Assembly (NCBI GenBank): GCA_015655355.1
Contig: JAATFG010000070.1
Location: 1 to 50,407, forward strand
Direction of reading: 5' to 3'
DNA from: Lysobacterales bacterium
GTDB lineage: Bacteria; Pseudomonadota; Gammaproteobacteria; Xanthomonadales; Xanthomonadaceae
Length of the DNA stretch: 50,407 bases
Shown here piece after piece: positions 7,674 through 15,888 of the stretch. Within the stretch, counting starts at the first letter, position 1; every line of letters begins with the position of its first letter. The notes below the pieces were generated by a model. It ran no database searches and had not been told where the DNA came from. It was given only the letters and a program-made list of their open reading frames with translations. The position numbers and the translations under genes are program-made.

Positions 7674-9383
7674 ATGTCCTCGTCGGAAGCGTTGCTGCGA
7701 CAACTGCGCGACCACGTCGGCGCCGCGCACGTGTTGAGCGGCGAGCGTGCCACGCGCCGTTTCCGCAAGGGCTATCGCTTTGGCGACGGCAAGGTGTTGG
7801 CCGTCGTCCGTCCCGGCACGCTGCTGGAATTGTGGCGCGTGTTGCAAGCCGTTGTTGCCGGCGACCGCATCGTCATCCTGCAGGCGGCGAACACCGGCCT
7901 CACCGGCGGATCGACGCCCGACGGCGACGATTACGACCGCGACATCGTGCTGGTTTCGACGCTGCGCATCGCCGGCGTGCAAGTGCTCGGCGACGGCGAA
8001 CAGGTCGTGTGCCTGCCCGGCGCGACGCTCGACGTGCTGGAAAAAACCCTGGCGCCGTTGCAGCGCGAGCCGCATTCGGTGATCGGCTCCTCGTGCATCG
8101 GCGCGTCGGTGCTCGGCGGCATCTGCAACAACAGCGGCGGCGCGCTGGTGCGGCGCGGGCCGGCGTACACGCAACTGGCGCTGTTCGCGCAGCTCGGCGA
8201 CGACGGTGTGTTGCGCCTGGTCAACCATCTCGGCATCGAACTGGGCGACACGCCGGAGCGGATTCTCACGCGCTTGCAGAGCCGCGATTACGCCGCGGCG
8301 GATATCGCGCACGATGCGTCGCGCGTTGCGTCGGGCAAGGATTATGCGGCGCACGTGCGCGACGTCGATGCGGACACGCCGGCGCGCTACAACGCGGACG
8401 CTTCGCGCTTGTACGAAGCATCGGGTTCGGCCGGCAAGCTGTGCGTGTTCGCGGTGCGCCTGGACACGTTCCCGAAGGAGGCGAGCGCGACGTTCTACAT
8501 CGGCAGCAACGCTCCGGACGATTTGACCGGCGTGCGCCGGCACCTGCTGACCGCGTTCGAGCGCGTGCCGATTTCCGGTGAGTACATCCACCGCGACGCG
8601 TTCGACATCGGCGCCAAATACGGCAAGGACACCTTCCTGCTGATCGACAAGTTCGGTACCGACAAGGTGCCGAAGGCGGCGGCCCTGCAAAGCCGCATCG
8701 ACGGTGCGTTCGAGCGCATCGGTTTGCGCGGCGTTACCGGCTACATCATGCAGGCCGTGATGGCGCTGTGGCCGAACCATCTGCCGCGGCGCATGCGCGA
8801 ATGGCGCGACCGTCACGAACATCACCTGCTGTTGAAGGTTTCCGCGCAGGACGCGGCGGCGACGCGCGAATTCCTCGAATCGTTCTTTGCATCGAAGTCC
8901 GGCGATTTCTTCGAGTGCGATGCGGAAGAGGCGCGCAAGGCGTTCCTGCACCGTTTCGCCGTGGCCGGCGCGGCGGTGCGTTACCGCGACACGCATCGTG
9001 CGAGCGTGCAGGACATCGTCGCGCTCGACGTGGCCCTGCGCCGCGATGACCGCGATTGGGTCGAAACGCTGCCGCGCGAGATCGAGGACACGATGGTCGC
9101 CAGGCTGTATTACGGCCATTTCTTCTGCCACGTGTTCCACCAGGACTACATCGTGAAGAAGGGCAGCGACCCGCTGGCGATCGAGCATGCGATGTGGAAG
9201 CTGCTCGACGCGCGCGGCGCCGAATATCCGGCCGAGCACAACGTCGGCCATCTATACAAGGCCAAGCCGGAACTGGCGGCGTTCTATCGCGCGCTCGATC
9301 CGGCCAACACCTTCAATCCCGGCATCGGCCAGACCTCGAAGCGCAAGCATTGGGCCGAAGGCGAGTGCTGCAGCGAACACTGA
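7674..9383 (+). CDS. dld: D-lactate dehydrogenase (quinone), FAD-dependent
   Basis: A 569-residue peripheral membrane flavoprotein of the E. coli Dld type, which oxidises D-lactate to pyruvate and reduces quinone. The FAD-binding PCMH domain is at the N-terminus (ILQAANTGLTGGSTP near residue 64; IGSSCIGASVLGGICNNSGGALV near 140). The Dld-specific membrane-binding and cap region follows, and the C-terminus has PAEHNVGHLYKA and a final NPGIGQTSK. Together with lldD this operon handles both lactate enantiomers. A strong bidirectional terminator follows directly. Confidence 0.95.
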   Translation: MSSSEALLRQLRDHVGAAHVLSGERATRRFRKGYRFGDGKVLAVVRPGTLLELWRVLQAVVAGDRIVILQAANTGLTGGSTPDGDDYDRDIVLVSTLRIAGVQVLGDGEQVVCLPGATLDVLEKTLAPLQREPHSVIGSSCIGASVLGGICNNSGGALVRRGPAYTQLALFAQLGDDGVLRLVNHLGIELGDTPERILTRLQSRDYAAADIAHDASRVASGKDYAAHVRDVDADTPARYNADASRLYEASGSAGKLCVFAVRLDTFPKEASATFYIGSNAPDDLTGVRRHLLTAFERVPISGEYIHRDAFDIGAKYGKDTFLLIDKFGTDKVPKAAALQSRIDGAFERIGLRGVTGYIMQAVMALWPNHLPRRMREWRDRHEHHLLLKVSAQDAAATREFLESFFASKSGDFFECDAEEARKAFLHRFAVAGAAVRYRDTHRASVQDIVALDVALRRDDRDWVETLPREIEDTMVARLYYGHFFCHVFHQDYIVKKGSDPLAIEHAMWKLLDARGAEYPAEHNVGHLYKAKPELAAFYRALDPANTFNPGIGQTSKRKHWAEGECCSEH

Positions 9384-9392
9384 AGCGAATGA

Positions 9393-9417
9393 AAAAGCCC
9401 GGATTTACCGGGCTTTT
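9393..9417. terminator. Bidirectional intrinsic terminator after dld
   Basis: AAAAGCCCGG (9393-9402), a five-base loop, and CCGGGCTTTT (9408-9417) form a ten-pair stem with T-tracts on both strands. It separates the convergent dld (plus) and alkene reductase (minus) genes. Confidence 0.92.
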
Positions 9418-9422
9418 CGCGT

Positions 9423-10514
9423 TCAAGCCGAGAGTGGAAATCGAGTGTCCTGAACTTCACTCAAAGCGGGATAGTCGGTGTAACCGACAGCCGTGCCGCC
9501 GAAGAATGCGCTGCGGTTGGCGTCGTTCATTGGCGCGTTGGACTTCAGCCGTTCGACGAAATCCGGATTGGCCAGCACCATCTGGCCGTAGGCTTCCAGA
9601 TCGGCCAGTCCTGAACGCACGTCGGTTCCGATCTGGTCGCGAGGGCGGCCTGGGCGATTCAGGACCAGCGTGCCTTTCCACAGGTCGCGAATGTCCGCGA
9701 GCAATGTTTCGTCGCCGTGATCAATGACATGGAGGTAGGCAAGGCCAAGCTTGCCGAGTTCGGCGGTCAGGTGACGGTAGAGATCCGGCCCTTCGACGCC
9801 TTCGTCGATGCCCCACATGGCCAGGCCGGGAGACAGGCGGATCGCCGTCCTGTCCGCGCCGATTTCCTCGGCAATGGCGCTGGCCAATTCGATGGCGAAG
9901 CGGGAACGGTTCCGCAGGGAGCCGCCGTATTCGTCGGTGCGCGTGTTGGCGCTGGGTGCGAGGAACTGTTGGACCAGGTAGGCGTTCGCGCCATGGATTT
10001 CGACGCCATCGGCACCGGCCTCGATTGCACGACGCGCCGCAAGGCGGAAGTCGGCGACGGTCTGGCGCACTTCATCGGTCGTCAGTGCGCGCGGCACGGG
10101 GATGTCCTGCATGCCCTTGAGCGTGAACATGGGCGTGCCCGGGGCGATGGCGGAGGGCGCGACGCCCTGGCGATGATGCGGGGTGTTGTCGGGATGCGAC
10201 ATGCGCCCGGCATGCATGAGCTGGATGAACAGATGGCCGCCCCTGGCATGCACGGCATCGGTGGTTTTCTTCCAGCCGGCGACGTGCGCATCGGTGTAGA
10301 TGCCCGGCGTGGTCAGGTAGCCCTGCCCATCATCCGAAGGCTGCGTGCCTTCGGTCACGATCAGGCCGAGGCCGGCGCGTTGGGCATAGTACTCGGCAGC
10401 CAATTCTCCCGGCGTACCGTCGGGCTGCGCGCGACTGCGGGTCATCGGCGCCATGACCAGGCGGTTTTTCAGCTCGTGGCGTGCGACGCGAACGGGAGCG
10501 AACAACCGGTTCAT
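9423..10514 (-). CDS. nemA: Old yellow enzyme family alkene reductase
   Basis: A 363-residue FMN-dependent TIM-barrel reductase of the NemA/OYE family, which reduces electrophilic C=C bonds, nitro compounds and similar toxic electrophiles with NAD(P)H. Substrate-binding HGAN (His174, Asn177) with Tyr179 matches the classical pair plus proton donor. The N-terminal NRLVMAPMTRSRA and the C-terminal DFVERLK/YTDYP blocks are intact. AGGAG lies nine bases before the ATG. It follows the quinone oxidoreductase gene by 46 bp and is probably cotranscribed with it under the divergent LysR regulator. The symbol is by family resemblance. Confidence 0.92.
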   Translation of the reverse strand: MNRLFAPVRVARHELKNRLVMAPMTRSRAQPDGTPGELAAEYYAQRAGLGLIVTEGTQPSDDGQGYLTTPGIYTDAHVAGWKKTTDAVHARGGHLFIQLMHAGRMSHPDNTPHHRQGVAPSAIAPGTPMFTLKGMQDIPVPRALTTDEVRQTVADFRLAARRAIEAGADGVEIHGANAYLVQQFLAPSANTRTDEYGGSLRNRSRFAIELASAIAEEIGADRTAIRLSPGLAMWGIDEGVEGPDLYRHLTAELGKLGLAYLHVIDHGDETLLADIRDLWKGTLVLNRPGRPRDQIGTDVRSGLADLEAYGQMVLANPDFVERLKSNAPMNDANRSAFFGGTAVGYTDYPALSEVQDTRFPLSA

Positions 10515-10560
10515 GCGTGTTCTCCTTGGTATGGGTTCGATTGGTGCATGGGTCGATGGA

Positions 10561-11493
10561 TCAGAGGTTGAAATCGACGACGGTCTTGCCCAGATGCGGG
10601 TGCGTGCGGTGCCGTTCGATGGCGTTGGGCAGATCGTCGAAGCGGATGGTTTCGATGGACGGCAGGCGCAGGCGATCCGCGGCGATATCCGCAGCGATCG
10701 TTGCGAGGGTGGCGGCGTCGGGTTTCATCATGAACCAGTGGCCGCGGCGGCCTTGCGGGACGTGCGCGAGGATGTCGGGCGTCGCGGTGGACACGAGGGT
10801 TCCGGTTTCCGACAGGATGTCCCAGGACCTGCCCACCACCTCTGCACCGACGTAGTCGAGTATCAAATCCACGTCGCGGGTCGTTTGCTCGAAGCGCTGC
10901 GTTTCGTAGTCGATGACATGGTCCGCACCCAGGCCATGCACATAGTCGGCATGGCGCGCTCTTGCCGTTGCCACCACTTTGGCGCCGGCACGGTGTGCGA
11001 ACTGCACGGCGAAACCGCCAAGACCACCGGCCGCCCCGTGTATCAGCACGACTTGTCGCGCACGAATCGGGCCGACCGCATGCAGGCTTTGCCAGGCTGC
11101 AAGCGCCGCGACGGGCACTGCGGCGGCTTCCACGTAGCCGAGTCCCTCGGGGATGCGGCACAGATGGGAAGCATTGACCGCGGCCCGCTCGGCATAGGCG
11201 CCCAAGCCGCCCATGGGTCCCATGACCGAATCACCGATTGCAAACCCGGTCACTTCCGTGCCGAGCGCCTCGACGATGCCGGCAAGCTCGATGCCGAGAA
11301 CGGCGGGAAGTGCCAGCGGAAAGGCGTTTCGGACGAATCCCTCGCGCACTTTCCAGTCCAGCCCATTGAGGCCGGCGGCTTGTACCCGAACGACGACCTG
11401 ATTCGGGCCAGGCCGGGGCACGGGCATGGAGGACACCGCGGTCGTGCTCGGGCCGCCATATTCCCTGAGTACCAAGGCGCGCATGTTGTTCAT
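10561..11493 (-). CDS. Zinc-free NADPH:quinone oxidoreductase (MDR superfamily)
   Basis: A 310-residue medium-chain dehydrogenase/reductase of the zeta-crystallin/QOR type. GroES-like N-terminal half (VRVQAAGLNGLDWKVREG) and Rossmann half with the nucleotide loop GAAGGLGGFAVQFA near residue 155, then the DLILDYVGA strand. Zinc ligands of true alcohol dehydrogenases are absent. AGGAG sits seven bases before the ATG at 11493. The likely role is reduction of quinones or enones, paired with the downstream alkene reductase as an electrophile detoxification operon. Transcription diverges from a LysR-family gene 102 bp away. Confidence 0.88.
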   Translation of the reverse strand: MNNMRALVLREYGGPSTTAVSSMPVPRPGPNQVVVRVQAAGLNGLDWKVREGFVRNAFPLALPAVLGIELAGIVEALGTEVTGFAIGDSVMGPMGGLGAYAERAAVNASHLCRIPEGLGYVEAAAVPVAALAAWQSLHAVGPIRARQVVLIHGAAGGLGGFAVQFAHRAGAKVVATARARHADYVHGLGADHVIDYETQRFEQTTRDVDLILDYVGAEVVGRSWDILSETGTLVSTATPDILAHVPQGRRGHWFMMKPDAATLATIAADIAADRLRLPSIETIRFDDLPNAIERHRTHPHLGKTVVDFNL

Positions 11494-11566
11494 CGACAAA
11501 CTCCTGTCCAAATCCAGAGACCGCACGATAGGCGTTTGATATTTGGCTGCATAGACGGCAATCTGT

Positions 11567-11579
11567 AGACATCTTGTCT
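11567..11579. promoter_or_regulatory. Candidate LysR-regulator operator
   Basis: AGACATCTTGTCT is a perfect 5-3-5 inverted repeat in the 102-bp gap between the divergent quinone oxidoreductase and LysR genes, ending 16 bp before the LysR start. Its position fits autoregulation. Confidence 0.4.
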
Positions 11580-11595
11580 CGATTACGGAACAGGC

Positions 11596-12486
11596 ATGGA
11601 TCTGAATGCCCTCGCGGATTTCGCCCTTGTCGCGGCGCATGGCGGCTTTGGCAAGGCCAGTCGTGCCAGCGGCAGATCCAAGGCCACCTTGTCGCGCCGG
11701 GTCGCGGATTTGGAAACCGCACTGGGGGTGCGTCTGCTTGAGCGCGGCACGAATCGTCTTGCGCTGACCGAAGCCGGCCAACTCCTGCTGGACAGGGCCG
11801 AGGCGCCACTGCATGAAGTGGCGGATGCCATCACTGCGGCGCGCGAAGGTCTCGCCGTGCCGCGAGGGCGCTTGCGGGTTGCCGCGCCCCTGTTGTTCTC
11901 CCAACTGGCCCTCGGAAAACTGGGCGCGCGGTTCATTGCGGCCTATCCCGAAGTGCAGTTGGAAGTTGTCGCGGAAGATCGCGTCGTCGATTTGATCGAC
12001 GAGCACTTCGACGTGGCCATACGTCCGAACCCGCGCCCCGACACCACGCTGGTCGGCAAATGCTTCGCCAAGGACACGCTGGTCATTGCGGCCGCACCTT
12101 CCATCCCGATGCCGAAATCGGCGGGCAATGAGCCGATTCCGGTTGCGGCCGTGGTGATGCCTTCCAACGACAATCAAATCTGGCCAATCAATGCCGCAGG
12201 TTGCACGCTGGAACCGCGACCGGTTCTGCGTCTGTCTTCTCTGCTGATGGTTCGCGACGCCGTTGTCGCAGGTGCCGGCGCCGGCCTGTTGCCCCGATCG
12301 ATCATCGGGCACCAGTTGGACACGGGCCAACTGGTGCAGTGGGGCACGACGGGCAAGGAGGTCGAGCTCTGGATACTGCACACGTCACGCCGGCTGCTCA
12401 GCCCCAAGGTGCGGGCGTTCGTCGACTTCATGTACAGCGCCTATCCGCTCAAGGTGCTCGTTCTGGACGGACCGGTTCCTTCCTGA
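11596..12486 (+). CDS. LysR-family transcriptional regulator
   Basis: A 296-residue LTTR with the N-terminal helix-turn-helix (MDLNALADFALVAAHGGFGKASRASGRSK is the family signature split over the first 30 residues; then SRRVADLETALGVRLLERGTNRL). A type 2 periplasmic-binding effector domain follows (GRLRVAAP, PEVQLEV, DEHFDVAIRPNPRPDTTLVGK, VVAGAGAGLLPRSII). It belongs to the AaeR/DsvA-like LTTR branch whose members often control neighbouring oxidoreductases. Divergent placement suggests it controls the quinone oxidoreductase and alkene reductase genes. Confidence 0.9.
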   Translation: MDLNALADFALVAAHGGFGKASRASGRSKATLSRRVADLETALGVRLLERGTNRLALTEAGQLLLDRAEAPLHEVADAITAAREGLAVPRGRLRVAAPLLFSQLALGKLGARFIAAYPEVQLEVVAEDRVVDLIDEHFDVAIRPNPRPDTTLVGKCFAKDTLVIAAAPSIPMPKSAGNEPIPVAAVVMPSNDNQIWPINAAGCTLEPRPVLRLSSLLMVRDAVVAGAGAGLLPRSIIGHQLDTGQLVQWGTTGKEVELWILHTSRRLLSPKVRAFVDFMYSAYPLKVLVLDGPVPS

Positions 12487-12526
12487 CCGTTGCAAGCGGC
12501 CGTCCATGGCCACTTGCCGCTTGCGG

Positions 12527-12955
12527 TCATTCGACGATGGTCAAGGTCACGTCGATGTTGCCGCGGGTGGCGTTCGAGTACGGGCAGACGATGTGCGCTT
12601 TCTGCACCAGGTCTTCGGCGACGTCGCGGGCAATGCCGGGCAGGCTGATCTTCAGTTCGACCTGGATACCGAAACCGGTCGGGATCTGGCCGATGCCGAC
12701 GTTGCCGTTGATGCTGGCATCGGCCGGCAGCGCGATCTTTTCCTTGCCGGCGACGAACTTCAGTGCACCGATGAAGCAGGCCGAATAGCCGGCGGCGAAC
12801 AACTGTTCCGGGTTGGTGCCGACGGCACCGGCGCCGCCGAGCTCCTTCGGCGTGGTCAGCTTGACGTCGAGCACGCCGTCGGACGACACGGCGCGGCCGT
12901 CGCGGCCGCCGGTGGCGGTGGCATGGGCGGTGTAGAGGACTTTTTCGATGGACAT
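12527..12955 (-). CDS. ohr: Organic hydroperoxide resistance protein
   Basis: A 142-residue Ohr of the OsmC fold, a thiol peroxidase that reduces organic and fatty-acid hydroperoxides with lipoylated partners. Both catalytic cysteines are present (Cys60 in GYSACFIGA, Cys124 in [11 protein letters not shown]), and so is the N-terminal [14 protein letters not shown] signature. AGGAG precedes the ATG by eight bases. It lies 117 bp downstream of ohrR on the same strand, and a weaker operator-like motif (around 13026-13040) sits in the gap. Confidence 0.96.
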   Translation of the reverse strand: MSIEKVLYTAHATATGGRDGRAVSSDGVLDVKLTTPKELGGAGAVGTNPEQLFAAGYSACFIGALKFVAGKEKIALPADASINGNVGIGQIPTGFGIQVELKISLPGIARDVAEDLVQKAHIVCPYSNATRGNIDVTLTIVE

Positions 12956-13025
12956 GATGGTTTCTCCTGAGGGATATGGTGCTGGAGAGGGGGCCGGGCA
13001 CCACGACCGGCTTTGTTTGCTATTG

Positions 13026-13040
13026 AATTGCGCGCTATTT
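13026..13040. promoter_or_regulatory. Possible second OhrR site upstream of ohr
   Basis: AATTGCGCGCTATTT is an imperfect palindrome that shares the AATT/ATAGCGC pieces seen in the ohrR operator. It lies about 70 bp upstream of the ohr start, so ohr may have its own OhrR-controlled promoter. Confidence 0.35.
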
Positions 13041-13072
13041 GATTGATGAATGCGATGCCGATTTGGGCGCGT

Positions 13073-13525
13073 TCAGGCGCTCTGGCCCAGGTTGGTGCGC
13101 AAGGTTTCCAGATCACGCTTGAGTGCGGAGAGTTGATCCAGGTTGCACGCGGCGGCACAGAACACCTGTTCGGGAACCTGCATGGCCTTGCCGCGCAACT
13201 GGCGGCCTTCCTTGCTCAGCGCGACGATGACTTGGCGTTCGTCACCGGCTGCGCGGGTTCGGGTCAGCAGGCCGGCAGTTTCCAGCCGTTTCAGCAGCGG
13301 GGTCAGCGTGGCCGAATCGAGGAACAGGCGTTCGCCGATGTCCGACACGGTGAGGTGGTCGCGTTCCCACAATACCAGCATCACCAGATATTGCGGATAA
13401 GTGAGATCCAGCGTCTTCAACAACTGCCGGTACAGTTTGTGCATCGCCAGATTGGCCGAATACAGCGCGAAGCACAGCTGGTTGTCCAGGCGCAGGATCG
13501 AGGCGTTGGCGAGTTTGGAGTTCAT
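13073..13525 (-). CDS. ohrR: MarR-family organic peroxide sensor
   Basis: A 150-residue OhrR. The N-terminal block [12 protein letters not shown] carries the peroxide-sensing cysteine (Cys18 here, the equivalent of Cys22 in Xanthomonas OhrR). The winged helix is visible as [25 protein letters not shown]. Two more cysteines (FCAAAC) near residue 125 could form the disulfide partner, as in the 2-Cys OhrR class. I chose the ATG at 13525 because the longer reading lacks family residues and would cross the operator. Reduced OhrR represses ohr; oxidation by organic hydroperoxide releases it. Confidence 0.95.
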   Translation of the reverse strand: MNSKLANASILRLDNQLCFALYSANLAMHKLYRQLLKTLDLTYPQYLVMLVLWERDHLTVSDIGERLFLDSATLTPLLKRLETAGLLTRTRAAGDERQVIVALSKEGRQLRGKAMQVPEQVFCAAACNLDQLSALKRDLETLRTNLGQSA

Positions 13526-13528
13526 GTT

Positions 13529-13561
13529 TTGCAAATTACATAGCGCACGATGTAATTGCAA
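13529..13561. promoter_or_regulatory. OhrR operator upstream of ohrR
   Basis: TTGCAAATTACAT (13529-13541) and ATGTAATTGCAA (13550-13561) form a long AT-rich inverted repeat directly before the ohrR start. AT-rich palindromes with TGCAAATT/TACA-like halves are typical OhrR targets, and the position fits autorepression. Confidence 0.7.
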
Positions 13562-13651
13562 GCGGTTTCGCGCAAGGGCCGAATTCAGCCGACGAACGGC
13601 AAGAGGGGAGGCTGTCGAACGAGGCGCGAGATGCGGCAGCGTGAGCGCGGA

Positions 13652-14164
13652 TTACGCTTGTTCGGCCAGCGTCTGCAGCGCTTCGCCGGTCACGCGCTGC
13701 ACTGTCCATGCGTCCATCGGGCTGGCGCCGAGGCTGCGGTAGAACCTGATCGCCGGTTCGTTCCAGTCGAGCACCGACCACTCGAAGCGCGAGCAGTTGC
13801 GCTCGACCGCAATCTTCGCCACCTGCGAAATCAGGCGTTTGCCGACACCGGCACCGCGAAATTGCGGGCGCACGAACAGGTCTTCGAGATAAATCCCCGG
13901 CTGGCCGGTGAAGGTGCTGAAGTTGTGGAAGAACAACGCGAAGCCGGCAGATTCTCCGTCGACTTCGGCGATGATCACTTCCGCATACGGGCGCGCGCCG
14001 AACAGGTGCGCCTGCATCTGCTCGGAGGTGGCGACGGCTTCATGCGCGAGCTTTTCGTACTCGGCCAATTCGCGGATGAAGGCGAGGATTTGCGGGATGT
14101 CCGCAGGCATGGCGGGACGCACAGCCAGGCTGGAACTTTCCGGCGTTTGATGAAGGCTTTTCAT
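13652..14164 (-). CDS. GNAT N-acetyltransferase, SSAT-like
   Basis: A 170-residue GCN5-related acetyltransferase. The acetyl-CoA loop is the QFRGAGVGKRLI block near residue 102, preceded by YLEDLFV. WNEPAIRFYRSLGA near residue 138 and the opening VRPAMPADIPQILAFIRELAEYEK match the spermidine/spermine and thialysine acetyltransferase branch. The likely substrate is therefore a polyamine or a lysine-like amine, but related bacterial proteins have other substrates. It stands alone between ohrR and the IclR-type gene, both on the same strand. Confidence 0.88.
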   Translation of the reverse strand: MKSLHQTPESSSLAVRPAMPADIPQILAFIRELAEYEKLAHEAVATSEQMQAHLFGARPYAEVIIAEVDGESAGFALFFHNFSTFTGQPGIYLEDLFVRPQFRGAGVGKRLISQVAKIAVERNCSRFEWSVLDWNEPAIRFYRSLGASPMDAWTVQRVTGEALQTLAEQA

Positions 14165-14189
14165 GGCTTACGAACTTCCGTCGCGTATA

Positions 14190-14981
14190 TCAACTACGGT
14201 AGCCCAGTGCGGTGGATATCTGGTTGGCGGTTTCGCACAGGGCCGCGATGTTGGCCGGATCCGGCTCGGTTGGCAGGAAATGGATCGAGCCGACGATGGC
14301 GACGGTGCCGAACAGGCTGCCGTCCGCCTGCCGCAGCGGCGCCGCCAGCGCGTTGATGCCGGTATAGAGTTCTTCGGGCGCATCGGCCCAGCCGCGGCGC
14401 CTGACCAGTTCGACCTCGCTGCGCAATCGCTCGGGATCGGTGATGGTGCGTTGGGTCAGGCGCGGCAATGATGTGGAGAGGGTCTGCGGCAACAGCGCTT
14501 CAGGGCCGAAGGCCAGCACGACCTTGCCCTGGGCGACGCTGTTGAACGGAAACCGCGTGCCGGGGCGCAGGCTGATCTCCACCGGCGAAGTGCCGCGCAG
14601 CAGGTCGATCACCACCACCTCGCTGCCGTCGAAGCTGGACACCACCACGGTCTGGCCGATGCGATCGCGCAGTGCCTCCATGGCCGGTTTGGCCAGCGCC
14701 ATGATGTCGAAGTGGCGGTTGCATGCCTGCGCAAGCAGGTACAACTGCCAACCCGCCTGGTAGGCACTGCTGCGGGGGTTCTGGATGACGTAGCCATGCT
14801 CGCGCAGCGCGGTCAGGTGGCGGTGCATGCGGGCCTTGGGCATGCCCAGCATCTGCCCGAGCTGGGTGACCCCCAGGCCTTCGGGCGCAGCGACCAGGGC
14901 CTCGATGATCTTCAGCGAAACGATGGCCACCGGCAGGGCGGTATCGCCGGTTTCCTCGGCGGGAAGAGAATCCTCGGTCAT
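14190..14981 (-). CDS. IclR-family transcriptional regulator
   Basis: A 263-residue IclR protein with an N-terminal winged helix (LKIIEALVAAPEGLGVTQLGQMLGMPKARMHRHLT is spread over residues 20-57) and a C-terminal effector domain (FNSVAQGKVVLAFGPE, DAPEELYTGINALAAPL, TVAIVG). IclR relatives commonly regulate aromatic-acid catabolism. The gene follows the cupin gene on the same strand, and that cupin gene diverges from the meta-cleavage operon. I prefer the ATG at 14981; a TTG at 15053 would add 24 residues without family similarity. The probable targets are the palindromes in the gap at 15738-15888. Confidence 0.87.
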   Translation of the reverse strand: MTEDSLPAEETGDTALPVAIVSLKIIEALVAAPEGLGVTQLGQMLGMPKARMHRHLTALREHGYVIQNPRSSAYQAGWQLYLLAQACNRHFDIMALAKPAMEALRDRIGQTVVVSSFDGSEVVVIDLLRGTSPVEISLRPGTRFPFNSVAQGKVVLAFGPEALLPQTLSTSLPRLTQRTITDPERLRSEVELVRRRGWADAPEELYTGINALAAPLRQADGSLFGTVAIVGSIHFLPTEPDPANIAALCETANQISTALGYRS

Positions 14982-15059
14982 TGGCAACGGCAAGGGAGAG
15001 GCGGGTGCCAAGCCTAAACCAAGAGCAGCGATCCGTCTCGCCTGGCGTGACAATGCCTG

Positions 15060-15737
15060 TCAGGCCGTCGGCAGGGCGATGTAGCGCTCGGCATAGACCC
15101 GGTACTGCTGCACTTTCGGCGCCGCGGCGTCCTCGGGCCGGACGTAGCGGATCGAACTGAGCCCCTTCAGCGTCCTCGGCAGCAGGAAACAGCGCACGAA
15201 CGCGGTCGGCTCGGCCTCGGTGGTCGGCGCCAGCACCGGCGCGTGGCCGAGTTCAAACCACGCTTCGCCGGCATCGTGGGCATGGCGCTGGCCCATGGTC
15301 TCGATCTCGATCCGGCCGTGCTGGACCACCCGGATCCCCGGTCCCTGATGGACATGCGTCAAGGCCACGCCTCCGGGCGGGAAACCCACCCAATCACAGC
15401 GCATCAGCCATTCGAAACGCGCGTCCAGTTCGACCGCCGCTTCCAGCAGCAACCGGCTGGAGGTTCCCGGTGCCGACGGCAAGCCGGGCATCGCCGGCCG
15501 GCTGGACGAATCCAGCTCCCAGCGCCACAGCGAAGTTGCTCCGGCGCCATTCTTCAGTACGGTCATGCCGTCGATGACGTGGCCTTGGTCGGTGCGGAGC
15601 AATTGGGCCCCGGTTGCGTCCTCGGCGGTCAGTGTCCCCTCGCGGACATAGAGCGCGCGCGGTGCGTGCGGCAGGAATACCGGCGGGCAAGCGGCCGGCA
15701 GCGTGTCTTCATACAGGCGAAGCATCAATTGGGTCAC
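15060..15737 (-). CDS. Cupin-domain protein of unknown activity
   Basis: A 225-residue protein with a bicupin-like layout. A first half contains VREGTLTAEDATGAQL. A second half contains THVHQGPGIRVVQHG, where HxH matches cupin motif 1 but the expected glutamate is missing, and GEAWFELGHAP in the place of motif 2. The start is GTG at 15737: a full AGGAGGTGA ribosome site lies four to five bases upstream, so this start is strong. It is translated just ahead of the IclR gene and diverges from the MFS/meta-cleavage operon, so it probably acts in or senses the same pathway. Metal binding, and whether it is an enzyme, cannot be told. Confidence 0.7.
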   Translation of the reverse strand: MTQLMLRLYEDTLPAACPPVFLPHAPRALYVREGTLTAEDATGAQLLRTDQGHVIDGMTVLKNGAGATSLWRWELDSSSRPAMPGLPSAPGTSSRLLLEAAVELDARFEWLMRCDWVGFPPGGVALTHVHQGPGIRVVQHGRIEIETMGQRHAHDAGEAWFELGHAPVLAPTTEAEPTAFVRCFLLPRTLKGLSSIRYVRPEDAAAPKVQQYRVYAERYIALPTA

Positions 15738-15764
15738 GAATCACCTCCTATTTGAGGTTAAATT

Positions 15765-15850
15765 GATACTATACGTATCGACAATCGATACATTAGACGA
15801 AGGTAAGGTGGATTTATCTCCGTTTTTTAAAATACGATACATATGTTTCG
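15765..15850. promoter_or_regulatory. Palindromic operators between the cupin gene and the MFS gene
   Basis: In an AT-rich 150-bp gap, GATAC-TATAC-GTATC (15765-15779) and GTATCG-ACAAT-CGATAC (15775-15791) are perfect and overlap by sharing a half site. CGATACAT-ATGTTTCG (15835-15850) is a third, near-perfect copy of the same CGATAC word. Repeated half sites between divergent promoters suit an IclR-family regulator, and an IclR gene is the second gene downstream. Confidence 0.65.
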
Positions 15851-15888
15851 ACAGAAGAAACACTTGTGCCCTGGGAGGGGAAATACCG

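Noticed and set aside
6186..9251. A 1021-codon minus-strand open frame
   Set aside because: It mirrors lldD and dld, both of which have clear catalytic motifs. Length alone is a GC effect.
13562..13651. A small gene between ohrR and the acetyltransferase gene
   Set aside because: No frame with a start, ribosome site and plausible composition fits in this 90-bp stretch.
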